A stretch of DNA of 64,000 nucleotides, taken from positions 1 through 64,000 of the forward strand of contig NZ_QEII01000264.1 in the NCBI RefSeq assembly GCF_003347515.1, written 5' to 3'. Source of the DNA: Rhodoferax ferrireducens (GTDB lineage: Bacteria; Pseudomonadota; Gammaproteobacteria; Burkholderiales; Burkholderiaceae_C). Made by a program: the position numbers and the translations under genes. Shown piece after piece: positions 34,844 through 45,968 of the stretch (position 1 is its first letter; every line of letters starts with the position of its first letter). The notes beneath the pieces were generated by a model. It was not told the origin of the DNA. It worked only from the letters and a program-made list of their open reading frames with translations, and did no database searches.

Positions 34844-35416
34844 TTAGCGAATGGCTTCAAGTGCCAGATTGAGCTGGAGCACATTCACGCGCGGCTCACC
34901 CAAAAAGGGCAGGAGCGGTGGTTCGGTCTGCTGCGCCACCAGGCTCTGCACCTTGTCGGTTGGCAAGCCGCGCGCCTTGGCCACGCGGGCTACCTGAAAG
35001 TTTGCCGCAGCCGGGCTGATGTGCGGGTCCAGTCCGCTGGCGGAAGCTGTGACCAGGTCCACCGGCACCGGTGCCGTGTTGCCCGGATCAGCGGCGCGCA
35101 AGGCTTCAATGCGGCCCTTGATGGCGTCGGTCAACGCCGGGTTCAGCGGGCCCTGGTTGGAACCACTGGACGCCGAGGCGTTGTAGGGCATGGGGCCGGT
35201 GGCCGAAGGGCGGCCCCAGAAATGCTGGGGTTCACTGAAGTTTTGGCCGATCAGGCTGGAGCCGACCGGCTTGCCATCACGCAGAATCAGGCTACCGCCC
35301 GCCTGCGTCGCAAACAATGACTGCGCCACACCGGTCACCAGCAGGGGGTAGGCCACACCGGTTACCAACGTGAGGATGAAGAACAGCACGAGTGCCGGAC
35401 GAAGAATGTTTTTCAT
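34844..35416 (-). CDS. kdpC: Potassium-transporting ATPase subunit KdpC
   Basis: A 190-residue subunit with one N-terminal helix ([25 protein letters not shown]) and a periplasmic domain carrying the family stretches [22 protein letters not shown] and [20 protein letters not shown]. The start at 35416 ([10 protein letters not shown]) is supported by GGAACTCTC upstream. It binds the KdpA-KdpB complex and raises ATP affinity in characterised systems. Confidence 0.94.
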   Translation of the reverse strand: MKNILRPALVLFFILTLVTGVAYPLLVTGVAQSLFATQAGGSLILRDGKPVGSSLIGQNFSEPQHFWGRPSATGPMPYNASASSGSNQGPLNPALTDAIKGRIEALRAADPGNTAPVPVDLVTASASGLDPHISPAAANFQVARVAKARGLPTDKVQSLVAQQTEPPLLPFLGEPRVNVLQLNLALEAIR

Positions 35417-35454
35417 GAGAGTTCCTTTCAATTTGTTGCTAGGGCAGCCAGGCA

Positions 35455-37542
<2,088 letters not shown>

Positions 37543-37573
37543 AGCATTGACTCGACTTTTCTTGTTCGGCGGT

Positions 37574-39373
37574 TCAGTGACCGGGCCACAGCATCAGGTG
37601 CTCGACCACCGGGCCCAGCGCCAGCGCCGGGACGTAATTGAGCAGACCCACCATCAGGACAGTGCCAATCAGCAGGGTCACAAACAGCGGACCATGGGTC
37701 GGCATGGTGCCGGCCGTGACGGGCAGGCGTTTTTTGGCGGCCAGGGCTCCGGCAATCGCCAGCACCGGCACGATCACGCCGAAGCGGCCCAGCCACACGG
37801 CCAGTCCCAGCAGCGTGTTGTAGAACGGCGTGTTGGCGGACAGCCCGGCAAAAGCGCTGCCGTTGTTGTTGGCGGCTGAGCTGAAGGCATAAAGAATTTC
37901 TGACAAGCCATGGGCGCCGGGGTTGGCAATGCCGGCCCTGCCGGCGCCGGCCAGCACGGCAATCGCCGTGCCGGTCAGCACCAGAATCGGCGTCGCCAGA
38001 ATGGCGATCGAGGTCAGCTTCATCTCATGCGCCTCGATCTTCTTGCCCAGGTACTCTGGCGTGCGCCCAATCATCAGGCCCGAAATGAACACCGCCAGAA
38101 TGGCAAAGATCAGCATGCCGTACAGGCCGCTGCCGACGCCGCCAAACACCACTTCGCCCAGCTGCATCATCACCATGGGCACCATGCCGCCCAGCGGCGT
38201 GAAGGAGTCGTGCATGGCGATCACCGCGCCGCACGAGGCGGCGGTGGTGATCACCGCAAACAGGCTGGAGGCGTTGATGCCGAAGCGGGTTTCCTTGCCT
38301 TCCATATTGCCGCCGGACTGCAGGCTGCTGGTGGCTTGGTCCACGCCCAGCGCGCCGATCAGCGGATTGCCGGCCTGCTCGGCCGGTGTGATGGCGATCA
38401 CGGCAATCACAAACATCACCGTCATCGCCGCCAGCACGGCCCAGCCCTGGCGCTGGTCGCCGACCTCGCGACCGAAAGCAAAGCACAAGGCGGCGGGGAT
38501 CAGGAAAATCGCCAGCATCTGCAGCAAGTTGCTCAGCGCGGTCGGATTTTCATAAGGATGGGCCGAGTTGGCATTGAAGAAACCGCCGCCGTTGGTGCCA
38601 ATCATCTTGATGGCTTCCTGCGACGCGACCGGGCCCATGGCCAGTGTCTGTGTGCTGGTCTTCAGGTTTTGCAAAACCGGGTTGCCTTTGTCGTCTTTCA
38701 GGGCCTGACCGTCGGGGTCATTTTTGGGCACTTGGTAGCTGGTGGCCTCCAGGGTCGTCACGTCTTTGTAGGCGTCAAAATTCTGGATCACGCCCTGGCC
38801 CACCAGGAACACGGCGAACACGAGGGACAGCGGTACCAGCAGCCAGGTTGTGATACGCGTCACGTCTACCCAGAAGTTGCCGATGACGCCGGTCGAGCGC
38901 GCCGCAAAGCCGCGAAACAGGGCGAACACCACGGCGATGCCGGTGGCCGCCGAGAAAAAGTTCTGCACCGCGAGCGCTAGCATCTGCGTCAGGTAGCTCA
39001 TGGTGGCTTCACCACCATAACCCTGCCAGTTGGTGTTGGTGACAAAGCTGAGGGCGGTGTTGAACGCCGAATCCGGCGACACGGCGACCATGCCGGCCGG
39101 ATTGAGCGGCAGCCAGACCTGCAAGCGCTGCAGCGCATAAACCACCAGCACGCCCAAGGCATTGAAGGCCAGCACGGCCAGCGCGTAGTGCGACCAGTTC
39201 ATGGACTCCTTCGCGGAGGTGCCCGCGAGACGGAACAGCGGCGCTTCGACCCGCTGCATCCACAGCGGCACATTGCCAGAACTCAGGCGCGCCAGCCAGA
39301 TGCCGAGCGGCCAGGCCGCCACAAGCAAAAGCCCGAGGAAAAGGGCCAACAAGCCCCATGAGGAAGTACTCAT
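37574..39373 (-). CDS. kdpA: Potassium-transporting ATPase subunit KdpA
   Basis: A 599-residue channel-like subunit that binds and conducts potassium. Four selectivity-filter-type loops are recognisable, including [49 protein letters not shown] and [15 protein letters not shown]. The ATG at 39373 has GAGGAG upstream and overlaps the kdpF stop (TGATG). Confidence 0.96.
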   Translation of the reverse strand: MSTSSWGLLALFLGLLLVAAWPLGIWLARLSSGNVPLWMQRVEAPLFRLAGTSAKESMNWSHYALAVLAFNALGVLVVYALQRLQVWLPLNPAGMVAVSPDSAFNTALSFVTNTNWQGYGGEATMSYLTQMLALAVQNFFSAATGIAVVFALFRGFAARSTGVIGNFWVDVTRITTWLLVPLSLVFAVFLVGQGVIQNFDAYKDVTTLEATSYQVPKNDPDGQALKDDKGNPVLQNLKTSTQTLAMGPVASQEAIKMIGTNGGGFFNANSAHPYENPTALSNLLQMLAIFLIPAALCFAFGREVGDQRQGWAVLAAMTVMFVIAVIAITPAEQAGNPLIGALGVDQATSSLQSGGNMEGKETRFGINASSLFAVITTAASCGAVIAMHDSFTPLGGMVPMVMMQLGEVVFGGVGSGLYGMLIFAILAVFISGLMIGRTPEYLGKKIEAHEMKLTSIAILATPILVLTGTAIAVLAGAGRAGIANPGAHGLSEILYAFSSAANNNGSAFAGLSANTPFYNTLLGLAVWLGRFGVIVPVLAIAGALAAKKRLPVTAGTMPTHGPLFVTLLIGTVLMVGLLNYVPALALGPVVEHLMLWPGH

Positions 39374-39471
39374 CAAAACTCCTCAGCGCGGATCAGCGCA
39401 TAAACCAGATAGGCGAGCAGCAGGACTGCGCACATGCCGCCAAAACCGTAAAGAACCTCCAGGCTGATCAT
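39373..39471 (-). CDS. kdpF: KdpF, small stabilising subunit of the Kdp ATPase
   Basis: A 32-residue peptide beginning [20 protein letters not shown] and ending YALIRAEEF. One membrane helix and the C-terminal L-x-x-AE-x-F pattern match KdpF. Its TGA overlaps the kdpA ATG, and its ATG overlaps the stop of the preceding 34-residue frame. Confidence 0.88.
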   Translation of the reverse strand: MISLEVLYGFGGMCAVLLLAYLVYALIRAEEF

Positions 39472-39572
39472 GAGCGGCCTCCGGCTGGTTTTTCGAGCTT
39501 TTTAAAACCCCAGACCAGCAAGACCATCAGGCCCCACAGTCCGGCGGCGGCGGCGACAAACACGATATCCAT
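39468..39572 (-). CDS. 34-residue membrane peptide leading the kdp operon
   Basis: Begins MDIVFVAAAAGLWGLMVLLV and ends [19 protein letters not shown] lies seven bases upstream of the ATG, and the TCATGA overlap with kdpF suggests coupled translation. One hydrophobic helix followed by a short basic tail makes it KdpF-like in shape. I do not know a name for it. A second, diverged copy of its coding start lies at 42409-42501. Confidence 0.65.
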   Translation of the reverse strand: MDIVFVAAAAGLWGLMVLLVWGFKKLEKPAGGRS

Positions 39573-39659
39573 GAGCTACTCCTGATTCAAATGAATGAGG
39601 GGAGTGTGGAGACCGGCGCGTAAAAACGGGGATGAGATTGATCTACCGGCTGTAAAAAA
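39508..39659. repeat. Direct repeat copy A (kdp leader region)
   Basis: About 152 bases, covering the first part of the 34-residue frame, its ribosome binding site and the upstream operator signature. They recur in the same orientation at 42437-42587 with roughly nine in ten positions identical and one single-base gap. The two copies flank 2.8 kb containing a two-component system and a secreted peptide gene. Confidence 0.85.
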
Positions 39660-39664
39660 ACTGT
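39613..39664 (-). promoter_or_regulatory. Kdp-type operator signature, copy 1 (kdp operon promoter region)
   Basis: GCGTAAAAACGGGGAT (39618-39633) and GGCTGTAAA are placed with GTAAA elements at 39620 and 39652, 32 bases apart, 45-90 bases upstream of the first kdp frame. A third GTAAA follows close by (ACTGTAAATGC). It is the likely KdpE-controlled promoter of the structural operon. Confidence 0.6.
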
Positions 39665-39744
39665 AAATGCGGGCGTTTTCGTCGGGCGAATGCGAGCGAA
39701 AACTGTTTGTAGGTGGCGGCCCCAGCCAAGCGCAACCCAATTGC

Positions 39745-40392
39745 CTAACGCAAACCGGACCTGTCGTGCTGCGCAGCAAGCAGCGTTGCTTCCACACGGC
39801 TGCGCACCTGCAACTTCTGCAGGATATTGGTGACGTAATGTTTGATGGTCTTTTCTGACAGAAAAATGCGTTCTCCGATTTCCCGGTTCGTCATGCCGGC
39901 GCCGATCAGGCCGAGGATTTCGCGTTCGCGCTCCGTCAATTCCTGCAAGGGATCGGGTGCCTGGCCCTGGGTCAGTGACACCAGCATTTCTGCGGCGAGC
40001 GAAGGCGACACATAAACTTCACCGTTGGCGGCTGTACGCACCACACGCGTGAGCTCACGGGCGGAAACCCCTTTCAGCACATAGGCCCGGGCGCCGGCCT
40101 TGAAGGCCGCAAACAGTTTGTCCTTGTCTTCCGAGACGGTCAGCATCACGATCGTGGTGGCGGGACAGGCCGTGGTGATCTTCTCGGCCGTGACCAGTCC
40201 GTTCCAGCCCGGCATGCTGATATCGAGCAGCACGACGTCGGGCAGTAGTTCTCGCGCCAGCCTCAATGCTTCTTCGCCCGATGCCGTCTCGCCCACCACG
40301 GTCAGTCCGGGATCCGAGTCCAGAGAATGCACCACGCCTTGCCTGAACAAGGGATGGTCATCGACCACCAGAACGCGAATCTGCTCATTCAT
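39745..40392 (-). CDS. NarL/FixJ-type response regulator
   Basis: A 215-residue regulator. The receiver has VLVVDDHPLFRQGVV, phospho-Asp in DVVLLDISMPGWNGL, and the Lys in AYVLKGVSARELTRVV. The C-terminal LuxR-type helix-turn-helix reads LTEREREILGLIGAGMTNREIGERIFLSEKTIKHYVTNILQKLQV. The ATG overlaps the stop of the sensor kinase gene. Targets are unknown; the divergent Gly/Arg-rich peptide gene at 42071 is a candidate. Confidence 0.92.
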   Translation of the reverse strand: MNEQIRVLVVDDHPLFRQGVVHSLDSDPGLTVVGETASGEEALRLARELLPDVVLLDISMPGWNGLVTAEKITTACPATTIVMLTVSEDKDKLFAAFKAGARAYVLKGVSARELTRVVRTAANGEVYVSPSLAAEMLVSLTQGQAPDPLQELTEREREILGLIGAGMTNREIGERIFLSEKTIKHYVTNILQKLQVRSRVEATLLAAQHDRSGLR

Positions 40393-41794
40393 AGTTCATC
40401 TCCGGTACGACCAAGGGCAAATTTACCCGGATCAGGGTTCCCAAGCCAGGCATGCTCTGCAAATCGAATGAGCCACCCAGAATCTCCACCCGTTCGCGCA
40501 TGCCCACCAGACCGAGGTGTCCCACCTTGACCGCCGCGTGCGGATCGAAGCCGGGGCCCTTGTCGCTGATTTCAACCAGCAGGCGACTGTCTTCAGACCT
40601 GATTTCGACCCGTTGTGCGGCGCCTGCGGCGTGCCGAAACCCGTTGGCGAGCGATTCTTGGAGCAGTCGGTACAAAGCGATTTTGACTGGCAGCGAGGCC
40701 GCCGTGTTGATGTCGGCCACCACCAGCGCGACTTTTGCCCCGGTCTTGCTTTCGTAGTCCCGTACCGCCCGGGCAGCGATCTCGTTCAGGGTTAGCGGAT
40801 CAATTTCTGGCAAATGCAGGCCGGCGCAAATCGAGCGCAAATCGGCAAGCGCCGACTCGATGGCGGAATGGATCGGGCGCAATGCCGTAGCGGCCGACTG
40901 CCGCTCCTGCTCCCCGCCTGGGCGTTTTGAGCAGAGGTCACTGATGGAGTCAAACCGCATCAGGGCAAAACCCAAATCCTGGCCGGGGCCATCATGCAAA
41001 TCCGCAGCTATGCGGCGCAGAAAAGTTTCATTGAGGGCCGTCGTGCTCGCCGCCGCTCGCCGCACCCGGTCATGCAGTTGTTCGTTCTGGGTGTTCAAGG
41101 CGGTCAGCTGCGCCAGCTTGTCATTGAGTTCGCGTCGTTGCCGGTCAATGGTCTGGCTACCCCGACGCACCAGAAGAAACAACAGCAAATACATCACCGC
41201 GGTGGTTAGCGCCACCACCAGCCAACTTTGGCGCTGCTCAGCGGCGGACTCGTGCATCACTTCATCCACCCGCTGATAGAACTCGGCAACCGCAATCACT
41301 GACCCCAGCCCCAGCGCATGGATCGGCGTGTAGGTTTCGATCAGGCGCGGCCATTTGTGGGCCTCTGCTGCATTTTCGGCTGCGTTCAGCTCGCTGACCT
41401 CCGAATGCACCCGGCCGGCGAGCGCCTCCGCCAAGCCTTCTCCAATCGGAAACGATTGTCCAATCAGCGAGGCATCGGCGCTGTACAGGATGCGACCATC
41501 CGGCCGCCATATTTTGAAAGCAACGATGCGCTTGCCCAGCGGTGTTTGGGTCAGCAATGCACTCAACGCTACCCGGTCCGCAGCACGCAGATCGTCCGAA
41601 CTGAGCAGACTTTGCACATGCGGCGCGACAAAGCTGTCGACGTACAGCCCGGTTACCCCGCCCATACGATGCACGACACTTTCTTCGACCTGCTTGCCGA
41701 TCAGGGAGCCGATCACCATCATCCCGGTCAGCAAAACTGGAAAACTGATCAAAAGGAACTGGCGCGACAGGCTGGAACGGATAAAGGCAATCAC
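40385..41794 (-). CDS. Sensor histidine kinase (HisKA_3/NarX-type)
   Basis: A 469-residue inner-membrane kinase. I choose GTG at 41794 because GGAGAA lies six bases upstream; an ATG at 41842 is in frame but adds an unlikely tail. Two membrane helices (about 10-30 and 215-235) border a periplasmic domain of some 185 residues. The phospho-acceptor region is RRIAADLHDGPGQDLGFALMRFDSI, and the ATPase region has ESLANGFRHAAGA and ISDKGPGFDPHAAVKVGHLGLVGMRERVEILGG. It partners the regulator at 39745-40392. Confidence 0.9.
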   Translation of the reverse strand: MIAFIRSSLSRQFLLISFPVLLTGMMVIGSLIGKQVEESVVHRMGGVTGLYVDSFVAPHVQSLLSSDDLRAADRVALSALLTQTPLGKRIVAFKIWRPDGRILYSADASLIGQSFPIGEGLAEALAGRVHSEVSELNAAENAAEAHKWPRLIETYTPIHALGLGSVIAVAEFYQRVDEVMHESAAEQRQSWLVVALTTAVMYLLLFLLVRRGSQTIDRQRRELNDKLAQLTALNTQNEQLHDRVRRAAASTTALNETFLRRIAADLHDGPGQDLGFALMRFDSISDLCSKRPGGEQERQSAATALRPIHSAIESALADLRSICAGLHLPEIDPLTLNEIAARAVRDYESKTGAKVALVVADINTAASLPVKIALYRLLQESLANGFRHAAGAAQRVEIRSEDSRLLVEISDKGPGFDPHAAVKVGHLGLVGMRERVEILGGSFDLQSMPGLGTLIRVNLPLVVPEMNYE

Positions 41795-41887
41795 GATAAA
41801 TTCTCCTGGCTTCAGCGTAGCACTCGGCATGCGGCATAACAAATGACAGGGGCTAAATAGGGACCAAGGTCTGATGATTTAGCGACC

Positions 41888-41923
41888 AACGACGGCCTGA
41901 AATCGCGACCAGCGACCGTCGTT
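41888..41923. promoter_or_regulatory. Inverted repeat in the divergent region between kinase and peptide gene
   Basis: AACGACGG (41888-41895) and CCGTCGTT (41916-41923) are perfect inverted halves 20 bases apart. It could be an operator for the adjacent NarL-type regulator. GCGACCAACGACGG and GCGACCAGCGACCG also resemble a partial direct repeat. Confidence 0.4.
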
Positions 41924-42070
41924 TATGAAGCCCCCCTTGCCTAAACTGAAACCAAGAGAACTGCAGCTGGATCGGCAAAGAAGCAAACCGGTACTTCACC
42001 GAGGCCAGCAGACACGAAACGCAGGCGTAGTTCTCTTGTTTGCAACTTCACTCATTTAAGGAGATTTATC

Positions 42071-42337
42071 ATGTTGACACAGACCAAAATTGCTTTCCTG
42101 ATCAGTGCCCTGGTCGCAGGGACTACATTCGCCAGTTCTGCCTCGGCTACGTCAGTAGCGGATCAGCCGATCGCGCGCGAAGCCAGTGAAGGCGCACGCG
42201 GCGAGGGCGGCAAAAAAGGCGGCCACCCCGCCATTGAAACCAAAGAGCAATTGGCGCGCAACGGCGCTGACGACGCTGCCGGTGATGACCACGGTGGCCG
42301 CCGCGGTGGGCGGAGTGGGCGCGGTGGACGTGGTTAA
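42071..42337 (+). CDS. Small secreted Gly/Arg-rich protein
   Basis: An 88-residue protein. AAGGAG precedes the ATG by eight bases. The first 26 residues are a Sec signal peptide (KIAFLISALVAGTTFASSASA). The mature part is hydrophilic and ends in a Gly/Arg/His cluster (DDHGGRRGGRSGRGGRG). I do not recognise a family. It has its own terminator, is divergent from the sensor kinase and lies between the two direct repeats. Confidence 0.75.
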   Translation: MLTQTKIAFLISALVAGTTFASSASATSVADQPIAREASEGARGEGGKKGGHPAIETKEQLARNGADDAAGDDHGGRRGGRSGRGGRG

Positions 42338-42359
42338 TTCCGCTTCAAACTAAACCCCG

Positions 42360-42397
42360 AAATGCGTTCCGGGCGAGAGCCGGGAACGCATTTTTTC
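42360..42397 (+). terminator. Intrinsic terminator of the secreted peptide gene
   Basis: AATGCGTTCC (42361-42370) pairs with GGAACGCATT (42383-42392) and is followed by TTTTTT. Confidence 0.88.
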
Positions 42398-42408
42398 AGA
42401 TGTGAAAC

Positions 42409-42501
42409 TCAATCGGCTGACGACCTGCGTTGGAAGCCCCAGACCAGCAAGAACATCAGGCCCCACAGTCTGGCTGCTGCGGCGATAAACACGATATCCA
42501 T
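42409..42501 (-). CDS. 30-residue diverged copy of the kdp leader peptide
   Basis: Begins MDIVFIAAAARLWGLMFLLV and ends WGFQRRSSAD. It keeps the hydrophobic helix, ribosome binding site and upstream signature of the 34-residue kdp leader frame but diverges at the C-terminus and stops early. No kdp gene follows, so it is either a stand-alone micro-protein or a remnant of the duplication. Confidence 0.4.
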   Translation of the reverse strand: MDIVFIAAAARLWGLMFLLVWGFQRRSSAD

Positions 42502-42587
42502 GAGCTACTCCTGATTCAAATGAATGAGGGGGTGTGCTGACCGGGGCGTAAAAACGGGGATGAGATTGATCAAGTGGCTGTAAAAAA
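42437..42587. repeat. Direct repeat copy B (duplicated kdp leader region)
   Basis: The partner of 39508-39659 in the same orientation. Differences concentrate in the alanine codons of the short frame and next to the operator signature; the ribosome binding site and TAAAAACGGGGATGAGATTG are unchanged. Confidence 0.85.
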
Positions 42588-42590
42588 GCC
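42543..42590 (-). promoter_or_regulatory. Kdp-type operator signature, copy 3
   Basis: GCGTAAAAACGGGGAT and GGCTGTAAA again place GTAAA elements (42548 and 42580) 32 bases apart. It faces the 30-residue frame and may be a functional or decoy KdpE site. Confidence 0.5.
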
Positions 42591-42625
42591 GCAATGGGTA
42601 AGCATTGTCAGCCTGCTGATGCTTG

Positions 42626-42693
42626 TCAAATTGCTATTATTTTAATAGCTTTATGCGATTGATTGGTGGGCGCTAGAGGCTAGTTTTATGTAA
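42626..42693 (+). repeat. Comamonadaceae-type interspersed repeat
   Basis: AAATTGCTATTATTTTAATAGC is split here as core GCTATTATTTTAATAGC, followed by TTTATGCGATTGATTGG and GGGCGCTAGAGGCTAGTTTTA. It is the most complete copy in the window. Confidence 0.75.
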
Positions 42694-42803
42694 AAAATTC
42701 AGGGCTACGCGTCACCCTGCCCGTCTTGCACGTGGCTACCAAGTTCGAGCAACAAACTATCTCGGGTTTCCACCAATACACAAACCGTCAGCGTCCTTCA
42801 TAA

Positions 42804-42824
42804 TTAGTTCGTCGTCCTTACTAA
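42804..42824 (+). promoter_or_regulatory. Probable XylR operator upstream of xylF
   Basis: TTAGT (42804-42808) and ACTAA (42820-42824) are inverted halves with 11 bases between, beginning TTAGTTCGT. This resembles the TTAGTTTGT..ACAAACTAA operators of ROK-type xylose repressors. It overlaps a possible -10 (CATAAT) about 110 bases before xylF. Confidence 0.5.
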
Positions 42825-42915
42825 GTGCATCGTATTGCATGGACGGGAGCGCGATGGCTCATGTGAGTCGTTCATAACCACAGGCCTGACACAGGCCAAC
42901 TGACTGGAGACAAAG

Positions 42916-43932
42916 ATGAAACTGAAGACTACCCTGACCGCACTGGCGCTGAGTCTGGCCGCTGCGGGTGCATTTGCCCAATTGACGGTTGGCGTCAGCT
43001 GGTCGAATTTCCAGGAAGAGCGCTGGAAGACCGACGAAGCCGCCATCAAGACCCAGCTGGAAAAAATGGGCGCCAAGTACATCAGCGCGGACGCCGCCGG
43101 TTCGCCCGAAAAACAATTGGCCGACATCGACGGCCTGATGGCCAAGGGCGCCAAGGTCCTGATCGTGCTGGCCATGGACAAAGACGCCATCCTGCCGGCC
43201 GTGAACAAGGCCAACAAGCAAAAAGTGCCTGTTGTCGCCTACGACCGCCTGATCGAGGCCCCCGGCGTGTTCTACATCACCTTTGACAACAAGGAAGTAG
43301 GCCGCATGCAGGCGCGCGCCGTGTTCAAGGCACAGCCCAAGGGTAACTACGTGATGATCAAGGGTTCGCCGACCGATCCCAACGCCAACTTCCTGCGCGA
43401 AGGCCAGCAGGAAATCATTGCCGCCGCCGTGAAGAAGGGCGACATCAAGATCGTCGGCGAGGAATACACCGAGGGCTGGAAGCCCGAAGTCGCACAGAAA
43501 AACATGGAGCAGATCATCACCAAGACGGGCGGCAAGATTGACGCCGTGGTGGCCTCCAATGACGGCACCGCCGGTGGCGTGGTGGCGGCACTGAGCGCCA
43601 AGGGCATCAAGGGCATTCCCGTGTCGGGCCAGGACGGCGACTTCGCCGCGCTGAACCGCGTGGCCCTGGGCTCGCAGACCGTGAGCGTCTGGAAGGACGC
43701 CCGTGACTTGGGCATGCAGGCCGCGCAAGCCGCTGTTTCGCTGGGCGGCGGCAAAAAGGTGGCGGGCGCCACCTCCTGGAACGGCGGCGAGAAGAAGATT
43801 GCCCTGCAGGCGCAATTCCTCAAGCCCGTGCCGATCACCCGCGACAACCTGGATCTGGTGGTGAAAGCCGGCTGGATCAAGAAAGAAGAACTCTGCAAGG
43901 GCGTGACCGGCGACGTCGCCGTCTGCAAGTAA
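42916..43932 (+). CDS. xylF: D-xylose ABC transporter substrate-binding protein XylF
   Basis: A 338-residue periplasmic receptor. The signal peptide ([19 protein letters not shown]) is followed by a type I sugar-binding fold: [50 protein letters not shown], and [40 protein letters not shown] precedes the ATG. It opens the xylose operon. Confidence 0.94.
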   Translation: MKLKTTLTALALSLAAAGAFAQLTVGVSWSNFQEERWKTDEAAIKTQLEKMGAKYISADAAGSPEKQLADIDGLMAKGAKVLIVLAMDKDAILPAVNKANKQKVPVVAYDRLIEAPGVFYITFDNKEVGRMQARAVFKAQPKGNYVMIKGSPTDPNANFLREGQQEIIAAAVKKGDIKIVGEEYTEGWKPEVAQKNMEQIITKTGGKIDAVVASNDGTAGGVVAALSAKGIKGIPVSGQDGDFAALNRVALGSQTVSVWKDARDLGMQAAQAAVSLGGGKKVAGATSWNGGEKKIALQAQFLKPVPITRDNLDLVVKAGWIKKEELCKGVTGDVAVCK

Positions 43933-43995
43933 TACCGGCCCTTCAGCAACCTCCTCCTGGTCTGCGCAGGCAGGCCGGGTAAGCCGCCCACTCAC

Positions 43996-45183
43996 ATGAA
44001 TTCCCCTCTTCAAACCCTGCGCAAGGCGCCCATCGACTGGCGGCTGGTGTTCATGGCGCTGGTGCTGGCCGTGCTGGCCGGCACGTTCCACATTTTTTCG
44101 GACGGCATCTTCCTGTCGCCGGAAAACCTCTACAACATTGCCCAGCAGACCGCAGTCGTGGGCATCGTGTCCACGGTCATGGTGCTGGTGATCGTGGCCC
44201 GTCATATCGATCTGTCGGTGGGCTCGGTGATTGGCTTTGTCGGCGTGCTGATCGCCTACCTGCAGTACACCCTGGGCTGGTCCTGGCCGGCGGCCTCGCT
44301 GGCTGGCCTGGGCGCGGCCGTGCTGGTCTCCCTCTACCAGGGCTGGCTGACCGCCATGCTGGGCGTGCCGTCCTTCGTGGTCACGCTGGGCGGCTTGATG
44401 TCCCTGCGCGGCGCCGCTTTTCTGGTGGCCGATGGCAAGACCCAGCCGCTCACGGACGAGACCTTTTTGCAACTCGGCGGAGGCTATGACGGCGCCATCG
44501 GTGTTACCGCCACTTGGGTGCTGGGCGCGCTGGTTTGCCTGGCCTTAGTGGCGCGCGCCGCGCTGCGCCGGCGCGCCGCTGCCCGGCACGACATGCCTTT
44601 GCAAGCCCTGTGGGTGGACGCGTTGCGGGTGGCCGTACCGATGCTCTTGGTGCTGGCGTTTGCCGCCGCCATGAACCGCTACCAGATTCCCAACAAAGAC
44701 GCGCCCCAGGGCATTCCGGTGCCGGTGCTGATCTGGGCCGCGGTGGCGGTGGCGGTGTCGTTCATCAGCCAGCGGACCCGCTTTGGCCGCTATGTCTACG
44801 CCATGGGCGGCAACCCCGACGCCGCCGCGCTGGTGGGCATTCCGGTCAAGCGTGTCACGCTTATGTTGTTTGCCCTGCTGGCGGTGCTCATCACCATCGC
44901 CGCCATCGTGTCGGTGGCCCGGCTCAATGCCGGCACCAACTCGCTGGGCACCGGCATGGAGCTGTTCGTGATCGCGGCGGCCGTGATCGGCGGCACCGCG
45001 CTAGCCGGGGGCAGCGGCACCATCATCGGCTCGGTGCTGGGCGCGCTCATCATGCAGTCGCTCGACAGCGGCATGCTGCTGCTGGATGTGTCGATTGGCA
45101 AACGCATGGTCATCATCGGGCAGGTGCTGATCGTCGCCGTCGTGTTTGACGTGCTCTACCGCAAGTGGGCGCAGGAGAATTGA
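43996..45183 (+). CDS. xylH: D-xylose ABC transporter permease XylH
   Basis: A 395-residue CUT2 permease with about ten membrane segments. The family loop is [18 protein letters not shown], followed by [20 protein letters not shown] and [26 protein letters not shown]. It pairs with XylF and the short XylG ATPase. The stop is one base before the xylG start. Confidence 0.94.
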   Translation: MNSPLQTLRKAPIDWRLVFMALVLAVLAGTFHIFSDGIFLSPENLYNIAQQTAVVGIVSTVMVLVIVARHIDLSVGSVIGFVGVLIAYLQYTLGWSWPAASLAGLGAAVLVSLYQGWLTAMLGVPSFVVTLGGLMSLRGAAFLVADGKTQPLTDETFLQLGGGYDGAIGVTATWVLGALVCLALVARAALRRRAAARHDMPLQALWVDALRVAVPMLLVLAFAAAMNRYQIPNKDAPQGIPVPVLIWAAVAVAVSFISQRTRFGRYVYAMGGNPDAAALVGIPVKRVTLMLFALLAVLITIAAIVSVARLNAGTNSLGTGMELFVIAAAVIGGTALAGGSGTIIGSVLGALIMQSLDSGMLLLDVSIGKRMVIIGQVLIVAVVFDVLYRKWAQEN

Positions 45184-45184
45184 T

Positions 45185-45952
45185 ATGCAGCCCCTCGTGG
45201 AACTCAAAGACATTCGTAAGGCCTTTGGCGGCGTGCACGCCGTGGAGGACGTCAACCTGAATCTGTATGCCGGCGAGGTGGTGGCCTTGCTGGGCCACAA
45301 CGGCGCGGGTAAATCGACGCTCATGAAAATGCTGGCCGGCGCCTACCCGATCGACTCGGGCGAGGTTCGCATCAGCGGGCAACAGGTCCACATCCGCACC
45401 CCGGCGCAGGCCCAGCTGCTGGGCATCGAGACCATCTACCAGACGCTGGCCTTGGCCGACAACCTGGACGCCGTGGCGAATCTGTTCCTGGGGCGGGAAA
45501 AAATGACCGCCTGGAATACGCTGGACGACTATTTCATGGAGGCCCAGGCGCGCAAGGTGTTTGGGCGCCTGAACAAGAACTTCACCAACATCCACACCCC
45601 GGTGCGCCGCCTCTCGGGCGGCCAGCGCCAGGTGGTGGCGATCTCGCGCGCCATCTATTTCAACGCCCGCATCCTGATCATGGACGAGCCCTGCGCCGCC
45701 CTGGGGCCGGAAGAAACCGCCATGGTGGCCAATCTGGTGCTGCAACTGAAAGCCGAAGGCGTGGGTATTTTCCTGATCACGCACGACATGCACGACGTGT
45801 TTACCCTCAGCGACCGCCTCGCGGTCATGAAAAACGGCTGCCTGGTGGGCACCTACCGCACGGCGGACCTGAACGAGGACCAGGTTCTGGGCATGATCAT
45901 CGCTGGCAAACAACCCGAAGGAAAGACGCAGGCCCCGCAGCGCGGCGCCTGA
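45185..45952 (+). CDS. xylG: Single-domain D-xylose ABC transporter ATPase XylG
   Basis: A 255-residue ATPase with one nucleotide-binding domain: Walker [11 protein letters not shown]-loop in [14 protein letters not shown], signature [14 protein letters not shown], Walker [16 protein letters not shown] and switch His in [12 protein letters not shown]2 ATPases are usually about 500 residues with two fused domains; this one is half that length, like FrcA-type proteins, and must act as a dimer. The start at 45185 follows the xylH stop. Confidence 0.9.
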   Translation: MQPLVELKDIRKAFGGVHAVEDVNLNLYAGEVVALLGHNGAGKSTLMKMLAGAYPIDSGEVRISGQQVHIRTPAQAQLLGIETIYQTLALADNLDAVANLFLGREKMTAWNTLDDYFMEAQARKVFGRLNKNFTNIHTPVRRLSGGQRQVVAISRAIYFNARILIMDEPCAALGPEETAMVANLVLQLKAEGVGIFLITHDMHDVFTLSDRLAVMKNGCLVGTYRTADLNEDQVLGMIIAGKQPEGKTQAPQRGA

Positions 45953-45968
45953 TCCTTCCCCCTTGAAC

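Noticed and set aside
42859..44472. 537-codon open frame opposite xylF and xylH
   Set aside because: Spans two well-supported genes on the other strand and has shadow-like composition.
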